Assembly: GCA_963989245.1 (NCBI GenBank)
Contig: CAXDII010000400.1
Location: 310,001-374,000 of the forward strand
Length of the DNA: 64,000 nucleotides
Source of the DNA: Nansenia antarctica
Taxonomy: Eukaryota > Chordata > Actinopteri > Argentiniformes > Microstomatidae
Direction of reading: 5' to 3'
The notes under the pieces were generated by a model, which searched no databases, had not been told where the DNA came from, and saw only the letters and a list, made by a program, of their open reading frames with translations. Positions 1 to 12,300 of this stretch are shown here, piece by piece (within the stretch, counting starts at the first letter, position 1; each line of letters starts with the position of its first letter). Made by a program: the position numbers and the translations under genes.

Positions 1-1176
1 CAGAAAACAACACTTTGATAGTTTGATATAACTTGAGAACGAATGCAAAAAACAGTCCACTCTAAGAACAGGCCGCTTGGACACTTTCAGAACAGCTCTG
101 TTAATGACTGAAAACAGCTCTCGAAGAGATTGTCAAAAGAGACTCTGAAAACGAAACGTTGATCACTTTTGAGCAAAAGGCTGCACACACGCAATTCAAG
201 TTGCTCTGATTGTCATTTAGAGTTACATTATAGGATTATTCAACAACAAGTCAAAATGTGCTCGTGAAAGGCAGAAAACAACACTTTGATAGTTTGATAT
301 AACTTGAGAACGAATGCAAAAAACAGTCCACTCTAAGAACAGGCCGCTTGGACACTTTCAGAACAGCTCTGTTAATGACTGAAAACAGCTCTCGAAGATA
401 TTGTCAAAAGAGACTCCGAAAACGAAACGTTGATCACTTTTGAGCAAAAGGCTGCACACACGCAATTCAAGTTGCTCTGATTGTCATTTAGAGTTACATT
501 ATAGGATTATTCAACAACAAGTCAAAATGTGCTCGTGAAAGGCAGAAAACAACACTTTGATAGTTTGATATAACTTGAGAACGAATGCAAAAAACAGTCC
601 ACTCTCAGAACAGGCCGCTTGGACACTTTCAGAACAGCTCTGTTAATGACTGAAAACAGCTCTCGAAGAGATTGTCAAAAGAGACTCCGAAAACGAAACG
701 TTGATCACTTTTGAGCAAAAGGCTGCACACACGCAATTCAAGTTGCTCTGATTGTCATTTAGAGTTACATTATAGGATTATTCAACAACAAGTCAAAATG
801 TGCTCGTGAAAGGCAGAAAACAACACTTTGATAGTTTGATATAACTTGAGAACGAATGCAAAAAACAGTCCACTCTAAGAACAGGCCGCTTGGACACTTT
901 CAGAACAGCTCTGTTAATGACTGAAAACAGCTCTCGAAGAGATTGTCAAAAGAGACTCTGAAAACGAAACGTTGATCACTTTTGAGCAAAAGGCTGCACA
1001 CACGCAATTCAAGTTGCTCTGATTGTCATTTAGAGTTACATTATAGGATTATTCAACAACAAGTCAAAATGTGCTCGTGAAAGGCAGAAAACAACACTTT
1101 GATAGTTTGATATAACTTGAGAACGAATGCAAAAAACAGTCCACTCTCAGAACAGGCCGCTTGGACACTTTCAGAA

Positions 1177-1204
1177 CAGCTCTGTTAATGCAGCTCTGTT
1201 AATG
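1177..1204. repeat. 14-bp tandem duplication inside a satellite monomer (copy 1)
   Basis: CAGCTCTGTTAATG occurs twice in direct tandem (1177-1190 and 1191-1204), making the monomer that starts at 1085 285 bp long instead of 271. It marks one position of the 7-monomer super-repeat. Confidence 0.97.
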
Positions 1205-3087
1205 ACTGAAAACAGCTCTCGAAGAGATTGTCAAAAGAGACTCCGAAAACGAAACGTTGATCACTTTTGAGCAAAAGGCTGCACACACGCAATTCAAGTT
1301 GCTCTGATTGTCATTTAGAGTTACATTATAGGATTATTCAACAACAAGTCAAAATGTGCTCGTGAAAGGCAGAAAACAACACTTTGATAGTTTGATATAA
1401 CTTGAGAACGAATGCAAAAAACAGTCCACTCTCAGAACAGGCCGCTTGGACACTTTCAGAACAGCTCTGTTAATGACTGAAAACAGCTCTCGAAGAGATT
1501 GTCAAAAGAGACTCCGAAAACGAAACGTTGATCACTTTTGAGCAAAAGGCTGCACACACGCAATTCAAGTTGCTCTGATTGTCATTTAGAGTTACATTAT
1601 AGGATTATTCAACAACAAGTCAAAATGTGCTCGTGAAAGGCAGAAAACAACACTTTGATAGTTTGATATAACTTGAGAACGAATGCAAAAAACAGTCCAC
1701 TCTAAGAACAGGCCGCTTGGACACTTTCAGAACAGCTCTGTTAATGACTGAAAACAGCTCTCGAAGAGATTGTCAAAAGAGACTCTGAAAACGAAACGTT
1801 GATCACTTTTGAGCAAAAGGCTGCACACACGCAATTCAAGTTGCTCTGATTGTCATTTAGAGTTACATTATAGGATTATTCAACAACAAGTCAAAATGTG
1901 CTCGTGAAAGGCAGAAAACAACACTTTGATAGTTTGATATAACTTGAGAACGAATGCAAAAAACAGTCCACTCTAAGAACAGGCCGCTTGGACACTTTCA
2001 GAACAGCTCTGTTAATGACTGAAAACAGCTCTCGAAGATATTGTCAAAAGAGACTCCGAAAACGAAACGTTGATCACTTTTGAGCAAAAGGCTGCACACA
2101 CGCAATTCAAGTTGCTCTGATTGTCATTTAGAGTTACATTATAGGATTATTCAACAACAAGTCAAAATGTGCTCGTGAAAGGCAGAAAACAACACTTTGA
2201 TAGTTTGATATAACTTGAGAACGAATGCAAAAAACAGTCCACTCTCAGAACAGGCCGCTTGGACACTTTCAGAACAGCTCTGTTAATGACTGAAAACAGC
2301 TCTCGAAGAGATTGTCAAAAGAGACTCCGAAAACGAAACGTTGATCACTTTTGAGCAAAAGGCTGCACACACGCAATTCAAGTTGCTCTGATTGTCATTT
2401 AGAGTTACATTATAGGATTATTCAACAACAAGTCAAAATGTGCTCGTGAAAGGCAGAAAACAACACTTTGATAGTTTGATATAACTTGAGAACGAATGCA
2501 AAAAACAGTCCACTCTCAGAACAGGCCGCTTGGACACTTTCAGAACAGCTCTGTTAATGACTGAAAACAGCTCTCGAAGAGATTGTCAAAAGAGACTCCG
2601 AAAACGAAACGTTGATCACTTTTGAGCAAAAGGCTGCACACACGCAATTCAAGTTGCTCTGATTGTCATTTAGAGTTACATTATAGGATTATTCAACAAC
2701 AAGTCAAAATGTGCTCGTGAAAGGCAGAAAACAACACTTTGATAGTTTGATATAACTTGAGAACGAATGCAAAAAACAGTCCACTCTAAGAACAGGCCGC
2801 TTGGACACTTTCAGAACAGCTCTGTTAATGACTGAAAACAGCTCTCGAAGAGATTGTCAAAAGAGACTCTGAAAACGAAACGTTGATCACTTTTGAGCAA
2901 AAGGCTGCACACACGCAATTCAAGTTGCTCTGATTGTCATTTAGAGTTACATTATAGGATTATTCAACAACAAGTCAAAATGTGCTCGTGAAAGGCAGAA
3001 AACAACACTTTGATAGTTTGATATAACTTGAGAACGAATGCAAAAAACAGTCCACTCTCAGAACAGGCCGCTTGGACACTTTCAGAA

Positions 3088-3115
3088 CAGCTCTGTTAAT
3101 GCAGCTCTGTTAATG
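3088..3115. repeat. 14-bp tandem duplication inside a satellite monomer (copy 2)
   Basis: The same 14-bp direct duplication as at 1177, exactly 1911 bp downstream (7 monomers: six of 271 bp plus one of 285 bp). Confidence 0.97.
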
Positions 3116-4456
3116 ACTGAAAACAGCTCTCGAAGAGATTGTCAAAAGAGACTCCGAAAACGAAACGTTGATCACTTTTGAGCAAAAGGCTGCACACACG
3201 CAATTCAAGTTGCTCTGATTGTCATTTAGAGTTACATTATAGGATTATTCAACAACAAGTCAAAATGTGCTCGTGAAAGGCAGAAAACAACACTTTGATA
3301 GTTTGATATAACTTGAGAACGAATGCAAAAAACAGTCCACTCTCAGAACAGGCCGCTTGGACACTTTCAGAACAGCTCTGTTAATGACTGAAAACAGCTC
3401 TCGAAGAGATTGTCAAAAGAGACTCCGAAAACGAAACGTTGATCACTTTTGAGCAAAAGGCTGCACACACGCAATTCAAGTTGCTCTGATTGTCATTTAG
3501 AGTTACATTATAGGATTATTCAACAACAAGTCAAAATGTGCTCGTGAAAGGCAGAAAACAACACTTTGATAGTTTGATATAACTTGAGAACGAATGCAAA
3601 AAACAGTCCACTCTAAGAACAGGCCGCTTGGACACTTTCAGAACAGCTCTGTTAATGACTGAAAACAGCTCTCGAAGAGATTGTCAAAAGAGACTCTGAA
3701 AACGAAACGTTGATCACTTTTGAGCAAAAGGCTGCACACACGCAATTCAAGTTGCTCTGATTGTCATTTAGAGTTACATTATAGGATTATTCAACAACAA
3801 GTCAAAATGTGCTCGTGAAAGGCAGAAAACAACACTTTGATAGTTTGATATAACTTGAGAACGAATGCAAAAAACAGTCCACTCTCAGAACAGGCCGCTT
3901 GGACACTTTCAGAACAGCTCTGTTAATGACTGAAAACAGCTCTCGAAGAGATTGTCAAAAGAGACTCCGAAAACGAAACGTTGATCACTTTTGAGCAAAA
4001 GGCTGCACACACGCAATTCAAGTTGCTCTGATTGTCATTTAGAGTTACATTATAGGATTATTCAACAACAAGTCAAAATGTGCTCGTGAAAGGCAGAAAA
4101 CAACACTTTGATAGTTTGATATAACTTGAGAACGAATGCAAAAAACAGTCCACTCTCAGAACAGGCCGCTTGGACACTTTCAGAACAGCTCTGTTAATGA
4201 CTGAAAACAGCTCTCGAAGAGATTGTCAAAAGAGACTCCGAAAACGAAACGTTGATCACTTTTGAGCAAAAGGCTGCACACACGCAATTCAAGTTGCTCT
4301 GATTGTCATTTAGAGTTACATTATAGGATTATTCAACAACAAGTCAAAATGTGCTCGTGAAAGGCAGAAAACAACACTTTGATAGTTTGATATAACTTGA
4401 GAACGAATGCAAAAAACAGTCCACTCTCAGAACAGGCCGCTTGGACACTTTCAGAA

Positions 4457-4484
4457 CAGCTCTGTTAATGCAGCTCTGTTAATG
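4457..4484. repeat. 14-bp tandem duplication inside a satellite monomer (copy 3)
   Basis: The same duplication, 1369 bp after the previous one, which is a 5-monomer step rather than 7. The super-repeat here is therefore two monomers short. Confidence 0.97.
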
Positions 4485-6367
4485 ACTGAAAACAGCTCTC
4501 GAAGAGATTGTCAAAAGAGACTCCGAAAACGAAACGTTGATCACTTTTGAGCAAAAGGCTGCACACACGCAATTCAAGTTGCTCTGATTGTCATTTAGAG
4601 TTACATTATAGGATTATTCAACAACAAGTCAAAATGTGCTCGTGAAAGGCAGAAAACAACACTTTGATAGTTTGATATAACTTGAGAACGAATGCAAAAA
4701 ACAGTCCACTCTCAGAACAGGCCGCTTGGACACTTTCAGAACAGCTCTGTTAATGACTGAAAACAGCTCTCGAAGAGATTGTCAAAAGAGACTCCGAAAA
4801 CGAAACGTTGATCACTTTTGAGCAAAAGGCTGCACACACGCAATTCAAGTTGCTCTGATTGTCATTTAGAGTTACATTATAGGATTATTCAACAACAAGT
4901 CAAAATGTGCTCGTGAAAGGCAGAAAACAACACTTTGATAGTTTGATATAACTTGAGAACGAATGCAAAAAACAGTCCACTCTAAGAACAGGCCGCTTGG
5001 ACACTTTCAGAACAGCTCTGTTAATGACTGAAAACAGCTCTCGAAGAGATTGTCAAAAGAGACTCTGAAAACGAAACGTTGATCACTTTTGAGCAAAAGG
5101 CTGCACACACGCAATTCAAGTTGCTCTGATTGTCATTTAGAGTTACATTATAGGATTATTCAACAACAAGTCAAAATGTGCTCGTGAAAGGCAGAAAACA
5201 ACACTTTGATAGTTTGATATAACTTGAGAACGAATGCAAAAAACAGTCCACTCTCAGAACAGGCCGCTTGGACACTTTCAGAACAGCTCTGTTAATGACT
5301 GAAAACAGCTCTCGAAGAGATTGTCAAAAGAGACTCCGAAAACGAAACGTTGATCACTTTTGAGCAAAAGGCTGCACACACGCAATTCAAGTTGCTCTGA
5401 TTGTCATTTAGAGTTACATTATAGGATTATTCAACAACAAGTCAAAATGTGCTCGTGAAAGGCAGAAAACAACACTTTGATAGTTTGATATAACTTGAGA
5501 ACGAATGCAAAAAACAGTCCACTCTAAGAACAGGCCGCTTGGACACTTTCAGAACAGCTCTGTTAATGACTGAAAACAGCTCTCGAAGAGATTGTCAAAA
5601 GAGACTCTGAAAACGAAACGTTGATCACTTTTGAGCAAAAGGCTGCACACACGCAATTCAAGTTGCTCTGATTGTCATTTAGAGTTACATTATAGGATTA
5701 TTCAACAACAAGTCAAAATGTGCTCGTGAAAGGCAGAAAAAAACACTTTGATAGTTTGATATAACTTGAGAACGAATGCAAAAAACAGTCCACTCTAAGA
5801 ACAGGCCGCTGGGACACTTTCAGAACAGCTCTGTTAATGACTGAAAACAGCTCTCGAAGAGATTGTCAAAAGAGACTCTGAAAACGAAACGTTGATTACT
5901 TTTGAGCAAAAGGCTGCACACACGCAATTCAAGTTGCTCTGATTGTCATTTAGAGTTACATTATAGGATTATTCAACAACAAGTCAAAATGTGCTCGTGA
6001 AAGGCAGAAAACAACACTTTGATAGTTTGATATAACTTGAGAACGAATGCAAAAAACAGTCCACTCTCAGAACAGGCCGCTTGGACACTTTCAGAACAGC
6101 TCTGTTAATGACTGAAAACAGCTCTCGAAGAGATTGTCAAAAGAGACTCCGAAAACGAAACGTTGATCACTTTTGAGCAAAAGGCTGCACACACGCAATT
6201 CAAGTTGCTCTGATTGTCATTTAGAGTTACATTATAGGATTATTCAACAACAAGTCAAAATGTGCTCGTGAAAGGCAGAAAACAACACTTTGATAGTTTG
6301 ATATAACTTGAGAACGAATGCAAAAAACAGTCCACTCTCAGAACAGGCCGCTTGGACACTTTCAGAA

Positions 6368-6395
6368 CAGCTCTGTTAATGCAGCTCTGTTAATG
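6368..6395. repeat. 14-bp tandem duplication inside a satellite monomer (copy 4)
   Basis: The same duplication, again 1911 bp after the previous copy. It is the last seen in the window; none of the later monomers carries it. Confidence 0.97.
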
Positions 6396-9300
6396 ACTGA
6401 AAACAGCTCTCGAAGAGATTGTCAAAAGAGACTCCGAAAACGAAACGTTGATCACTTTTGAGCAAAAGGCTGCACACACGCAATTCAAGTTGCTCTGATT
6501 GTCATTTAGAGTTACATTATAGGATTATTCAACAACAAGTCAAAATGTGCTCGTGAAAGGCAGAAAACAACACTTTGATAGTTTGATATAACTTGAGAAC
6601 GAATGCAAAAAACAGTCCACTCTCAGAACAGGCCGCTTGGACACTTTCAGAACAGCTCTGTTAATGACTGAAAACAGCTCTCGAAGAGATTGTCAAAAGA
6701 GACTCCGAAAACGAAACGTTGATCACTTTTGAGCAAAAGGCTGCACACACGCAATTCAAGTTGCTCTGATTGTCATTTAGAGTTACATTATAGGATTATT
6801 CAACAACAAGTCAAAATGTGCTCGTGAAAGGCAGAAAACAACACTTTGATAGTTTGATATAACTTGAGAACGAATGCAAAAAACAGTCCACTCTAAGAAC
6901 AGGCCGCTTGGACACTTTCAGAACAGCTCTGTTAATGACTGAAAACAGCTCTCGAAGAGATTGTCAAAAGAGACTCTGAAAACGAAACGTTGATCACTTT
7001 TGAGCAAAAGGCTGCACACACGCAATTCAAGTTGCTCTGATTGTCATTTAGAGTTACATTATAGGATTATTCAACAACAAGTCAAAATGTGCTCGTGAAA
7101 GGCAGAAAACAACACTTTGATAGTTTGATATAACTTGAGAACGAATGCAAAAAACAGTCCACTCTCAGAACAGGCCGCTTGGACACTTTCAGAACAGCTC
7201 TGTTAATGACTGAAAACAGCTCTCGAAGAGATTGTCAAAAGAGACTCCGAAAACGAAACGTTGATCACTTTTGAGCAAAAGGCTGCACACACGCAATTCA
7301 AGTTGCTCTGATTGTCATTTAGAGTTACATTATAGGATTATTCAACAACAAGTCAAAATGTGCTCGTGAAAGGCAGAAAACAACACTTTGATAGTTTGAT
7401 ATAACTTGAGAACGAATGCAAAAAACAGTCCACTCTAAGAACAGGCCGCTTGGACACTTTCAGAACAGCTCTGTTAATGACTGAAAACAGCTCTCGAAGA
7501 GATTGTCAAAAGAGACTCTGAAAACGAAACGTTGATCACTTTTGAGCAAAAGGCTGCACACACGCAATTCAAGTTGCTCTGATTGTCATTTAGAGTTACA
7601 TTATAGGATTATTCAACAACAAGTCAAAATGTGCTCGTGAAAGGCAGAAAAAAACACTTTGATAGTTTGATATAACTTGAGAACGAATGCAAAAAACAGT
7701 CCACTCTAAGAACAGGCCGCTGGGACACTTTCAGAACAGCTCTGTTAATGACTGAAAACAGCTCTCGAAGAGATTGTCAAAAGAGACTCTGAAAACGAAA
7801 CGTTGATTACTTTTGAGCAAAAGGCTGCACACACGCAATTCAAGTTGCGCTGATTGTCATTTAGAGTAACATTATAGGATTATTCAACAACAAGTCAAAA
7901 TGTGCTCGTGAAAGGCAGAAAACAACACTTTGATAGTTTGATATAACTTGAGAACGAATGCAAAAAACAGTCCACTCTCAGAACAGGCCGCTTGGACACT
8001 TTCAGAACAGCTCTGTTAATGACTGAAAACAGCTCTCGAAGAGATTGTCAAAAGAGACTCCGAAAACGAAACGTTGATCACTTTTGAGCAAAAGGCTGCA
8101 CACACGCAATTCAAGTTGCTCTGATTGTCATTTAGAGTTACATTATAGGATTATTCAACAACAAGTCAAAATGTGCTCGTGAAAGGCAGAAAACAACACT
8201 TTGATAGTTTGATATAACTTGAGAACGAATGCAAAAAACAGTCCACTCTAAGAACAGGCCGCTTGGACACTTTCAGAACAGCTCTGTTAATGACTGAAAA
8301 CAGCTCTCGAAGAGATTGTCAAAAGAGACTCCGAAAACGAAACGTTGATCACCTTTGAGCAAAAGGCTGCACACACGCAATTCAAGTTGCTCTGATTGTC
8401 ATTTAGAGTTACATTATAGGATTATTCAACAACAAGTCAAAATGTGCTCGTGAAAGGCAGAAAACAACACTTTGATAGTTTGATATAACTTGAGAACGAA
8501 TGCAAAAAACAGTCCACTCTCAGAACAGGCCGCTTGGACACTTTCAGAACAGCTCTGTTAATGACTGAAAACAGCTCTCGAAGAGATTGTCAAAAGAGAC
8601 TCCGAAAACGAAACGTTGATCACTTTTGAGCAAAAGGCTGCACACACGCAATTCAAGTTGCTCTGATTGTCATTTAGAGTTACATTATAGGATTATTCAA
8701 CAACAAGTCAAAATGTGCTCGTGAAAGGCAGAAAACAACACTTTGATAGTTTGATATAACTTGAGAACGAATGCAAAAAACAGTCCACTCTAAGAACAGG
8801 CCGCTTGGACACTTTCAGAACAGCTCTGTTAATGACTGAAAACAGCTCTCGAAGAGATTGTCAAAAGAGACTCTGAAAACGAAACGTTGATCACTTTTGA
8901 GCAAAAGGCTGCACACACGCAATTCAAGTTGCTCTGATTGTCATTTAGAGTTACATTATAGGATTATTCAACAACAAGTCAAAATGTGCTCGTGAAAGGC
9001 AGAAAACAACACTTTGATAGTTTGATATAACTTGAGAACGAATGCAAAAAACAGTCCACTCTAAGAACAGGCCGCTTGGACACTTTCAGAACAGCTCTGT
9101 TAATGACTGAAAACAGCTCTCGAAGAGATTGTCAAAAGAGACTCTGAAAACGAAACGTTGATCACTTTTGAGCAAAAGGCTGCACACACGCAATTCAAGT
9201 TGCTCTGATTGTCATTTAGAGTTACATTATAGGATTATTCAACAACAAGTCAAAATGTGCTCGTGAAAGGCAGAAAACAACACTTTGATAGTTTGATATA

Positions 9301-12300
9301 ACTTGAGAACGAATGCAAAAAACAGTCCACTCTCAGAACAGGCCGCTTGGACACTTTCAGAACAGCTCTGTTAATGACTGAAAACAGCTCTCGAAGAGAT
9401 TGTCAAAAGAGACTCCGAAAACGAAACGTTGATCACTTTTGAGCAAAAGGCTGCACACACGCAATTCAAGTTGCTCTGATTGTCATTTAGAGTTACATTA
9501 TAGGATTATTCAACAACAAGTCAAAATGTGCTCGTGAAAGGCAGAAAACAACACTTTGATAGTTTGATATAACTTGAGAACGAATGCAAAAAACAGTCCA
9601 CTCTAAGACCAGGCCGCTTGGACACTTTCAGAACAGCTCTGTTATTGACTGAAAACAGCTCTCGAAGAGATTGTCAAAAGAGACTCTGAAAACGAAACGT
9701 TGATCACTTTTGAGCAAAAGGCTGCACACACGCAATTCAAGTTGCTCTGATTGTCATTTAGAGTTACATTATAGGATTATTCAACAACAAGTCAAAATGT
9801 GCTCGTGAAAGGCAGAAAACAACACTTTGATAGTTTGATATAACTTGAGAACGAATGCAAAAAACAGTCCACTCTAAGAACAGGCCGCTTGGACACTTTC
9901 AGAACAGCTCTGTTAATGACTGAAAACAGCTCTCGAAGAGATTGTCAAAAGAGACTCCGAAAACGAAACGTTGATCACTTTTGAGCAAAAGGCTGCACAC
10001 ACGCAATTCAAGTTGCTCTGATTGTCATTTAGAGTTACATTATAGGATTATTCAACAACAAGTCAAAATGTGCTCGTGAAAGGCAGAAAACAACACTTTG
10101 ATAGTTTGATATAACTTGAGAACGAATGCAAAAAACAGTCCACTCTCAGAACAGGCCGCTTGGACACTTTCAGAACAGCTCTGTTAATGACTGAAAACAG
10201 CTCTCGAAGAGATTGTCAAAAGAGACTCCGAAAACGAAACGTTGATCACTTTTGAGCAAAAGGCTGCACACACGCAATTCAAGTTGCTCTGATTGTCATT
10301 TAGAGTTACATTATAGGATTATTCAACAACAAGTCAAAATGTGCTCGTGAAAGGCAGAAAACAACACTTTGATAGTTTGATATAACTTGAGAACGAATGC
10401 AAAAAACAGTCCACTCTAAGAACAGGCCGCTTGGACACTTTCAGAACAGCTCTGTTAATGACTGAAAACAGCTCTCGAAGAGATTGTCAAAAGAGACTCT
10501 GAAAACGAAACGTTGATCACTTTTGAGCAAAAGGCTGCACACACGCAATTCAAGTTGCTCTGATTGTCATTTAGAGTTACATTATAGGATTATTCAACAA
10601 CAAGTCAAAATGTGCTCGTGAAAGGCAGAAAACAACACTTTGATAGTTTGATATAACTTGAGAACGAATGCAAAAAACAGTCCACTCTCAGAAGAGGCCG
10701 CTTGGACACTTTCAGAACAGCTCTGTTAATGACTGAAAACAGCTCTCGAAGAGATTGTCAAAAGAGACTCCGAAAACGAAACGTTGATCACTTTTGAGCA
10801 AAAGGCTGCACACACGCAATTCAAGTTGCTCTGATTGTCATTTAGAGTTACATTATAGGATTATTCAACAACAAGTCAAAATGTGCTCGTGAAAGGCAGA
10901 AAACAACACTTTGATAGTTTGATATAACTTGAGAACGAATGCAAAAAACAGTCCACTCTAAGAACAGGCCGCTTGGACACTTTCAGAACAGCTCTGTTAA
11001 TGACTGAAAACAGCTCTCGAAGAGATTGTCAAAAGAGACTCCGAAAACGAAACGTTGATCACTTTTGAGCAAAAGGCTGCACACACGCAATTCAAGTTGC
11101 TCTGATTGTCATTTAGAGTTACATTATAGGATTATTCAACAACAAGTCAAAATGTGCTCGTGAAAGGCAGAAAACAACACTTTGATAGTTTGATATAACT
11201 TGAGAACGAATGCAAAAAACAGTCCACTCTCAGAACAGGCCGCTTGGACACTTTCAGAACAGCTCTGTTAATGACTGAAAACAGCTCTCGAAGAGATTGT
11301 CAAAAGAGACTCCGAAAACGAAACGTTGATCACTTTTGAGCAAAAGGCTGCACACACGCAATTCAAGTTGCTCTGATTGTCATTTAGAGTTACATTATAG
11401 GATTATTCAACAACAAGTCAAAATGTGCTCGTGAAAGGCAGAAAACAACACTTTGATAGTTTGATATAACTTGAGAACGAATGCAAAAAACAGTCCACTC
11501 TAAGAACAGGCCGCTTGGACACTTTCAGAACAGCTCTGTTAATGACTGAAAACAGCTCTCGAAGAGATTGTCAAAAGAGACTCTGAAAACGAAACGTTGA
11601 TCACTTTTGAGCAAAAGGCTGCACACACGCAATTCAAGTTGCTCTGATTGTCATTTAGAGTTACATTATAGGATTATTCAACAACAAGTCAAAATGTGCT
11701 CGTGAAAGGCAGAAAACAACACTTTGATAGTTTGATATAACTTGAGAACGAATGCAAAAAACAGTCCACTCTCAGAACAGGCCGCTTGGACACTTTCAGA
11801 ACAGCTCTGTTAATGACTGAAAACAGCTCTCGAAGAGATTGTCAAAAGAGACTCCGAAAACGAAACGTTGATCACTTTTGAGCAAAAGGCTGCACACACG
11901 CAATTCAAGTTGCTCTGATTGTCATTTAGAGTTACATTATAGGATTATTCAACAACAAGTCAAAATGTGCTCGTGAAAGGCAGAAAACAACACTTTGATA
12001 GTTTGATATAACTTGAGAACGAATGCAAAAAACAGTCCACTCTCAGAACAGGCCGCTTGGACACTTTCAGAACAGCTCTGTTAATGACTGAAAACAGCTC
12101 TCGAAGAGATTGTCAAAAGAGACTCCGAAAACGAAACGTTGATCACTTTTGAGCAAAAGGCTGCACACACGCAATTCAAGTTGCTCTGATTGTCATTTAG
12201 AGTTACATTATAGGATTAGTCAACAACAAGTCAAAATGTGCTCGTGAAAGGCAGAAAACAACACTTTGATAGTTTGATATAACTTGAGAACGAATGCAAA

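Larger units (their letters stand above)
4365..8186. repeat. 7-monomer, 1911-bp higher-order repeat, two tandem copies
   Basis: Copy 1 is 4365-6275 and copy 2 is 6276-8186. The order of monomer haplotypes is the same in both: 14-bp-duplication monomer, C/C, A/T, C/C, A/T, a distinctive monomer with cagaaaaaaacac and gccgctgggac, then C/C. The rare gctgggac variant sits at about 5809 and 7720, 1911 bp apart. Copy 2 adds private changes in that monomer (gttgcgctg; gagtaac), so it diverged after the duplication. A less regular version, with 6-, 7- and 5-monomer steps, occupies 1-4364. Confidence 0.9.
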
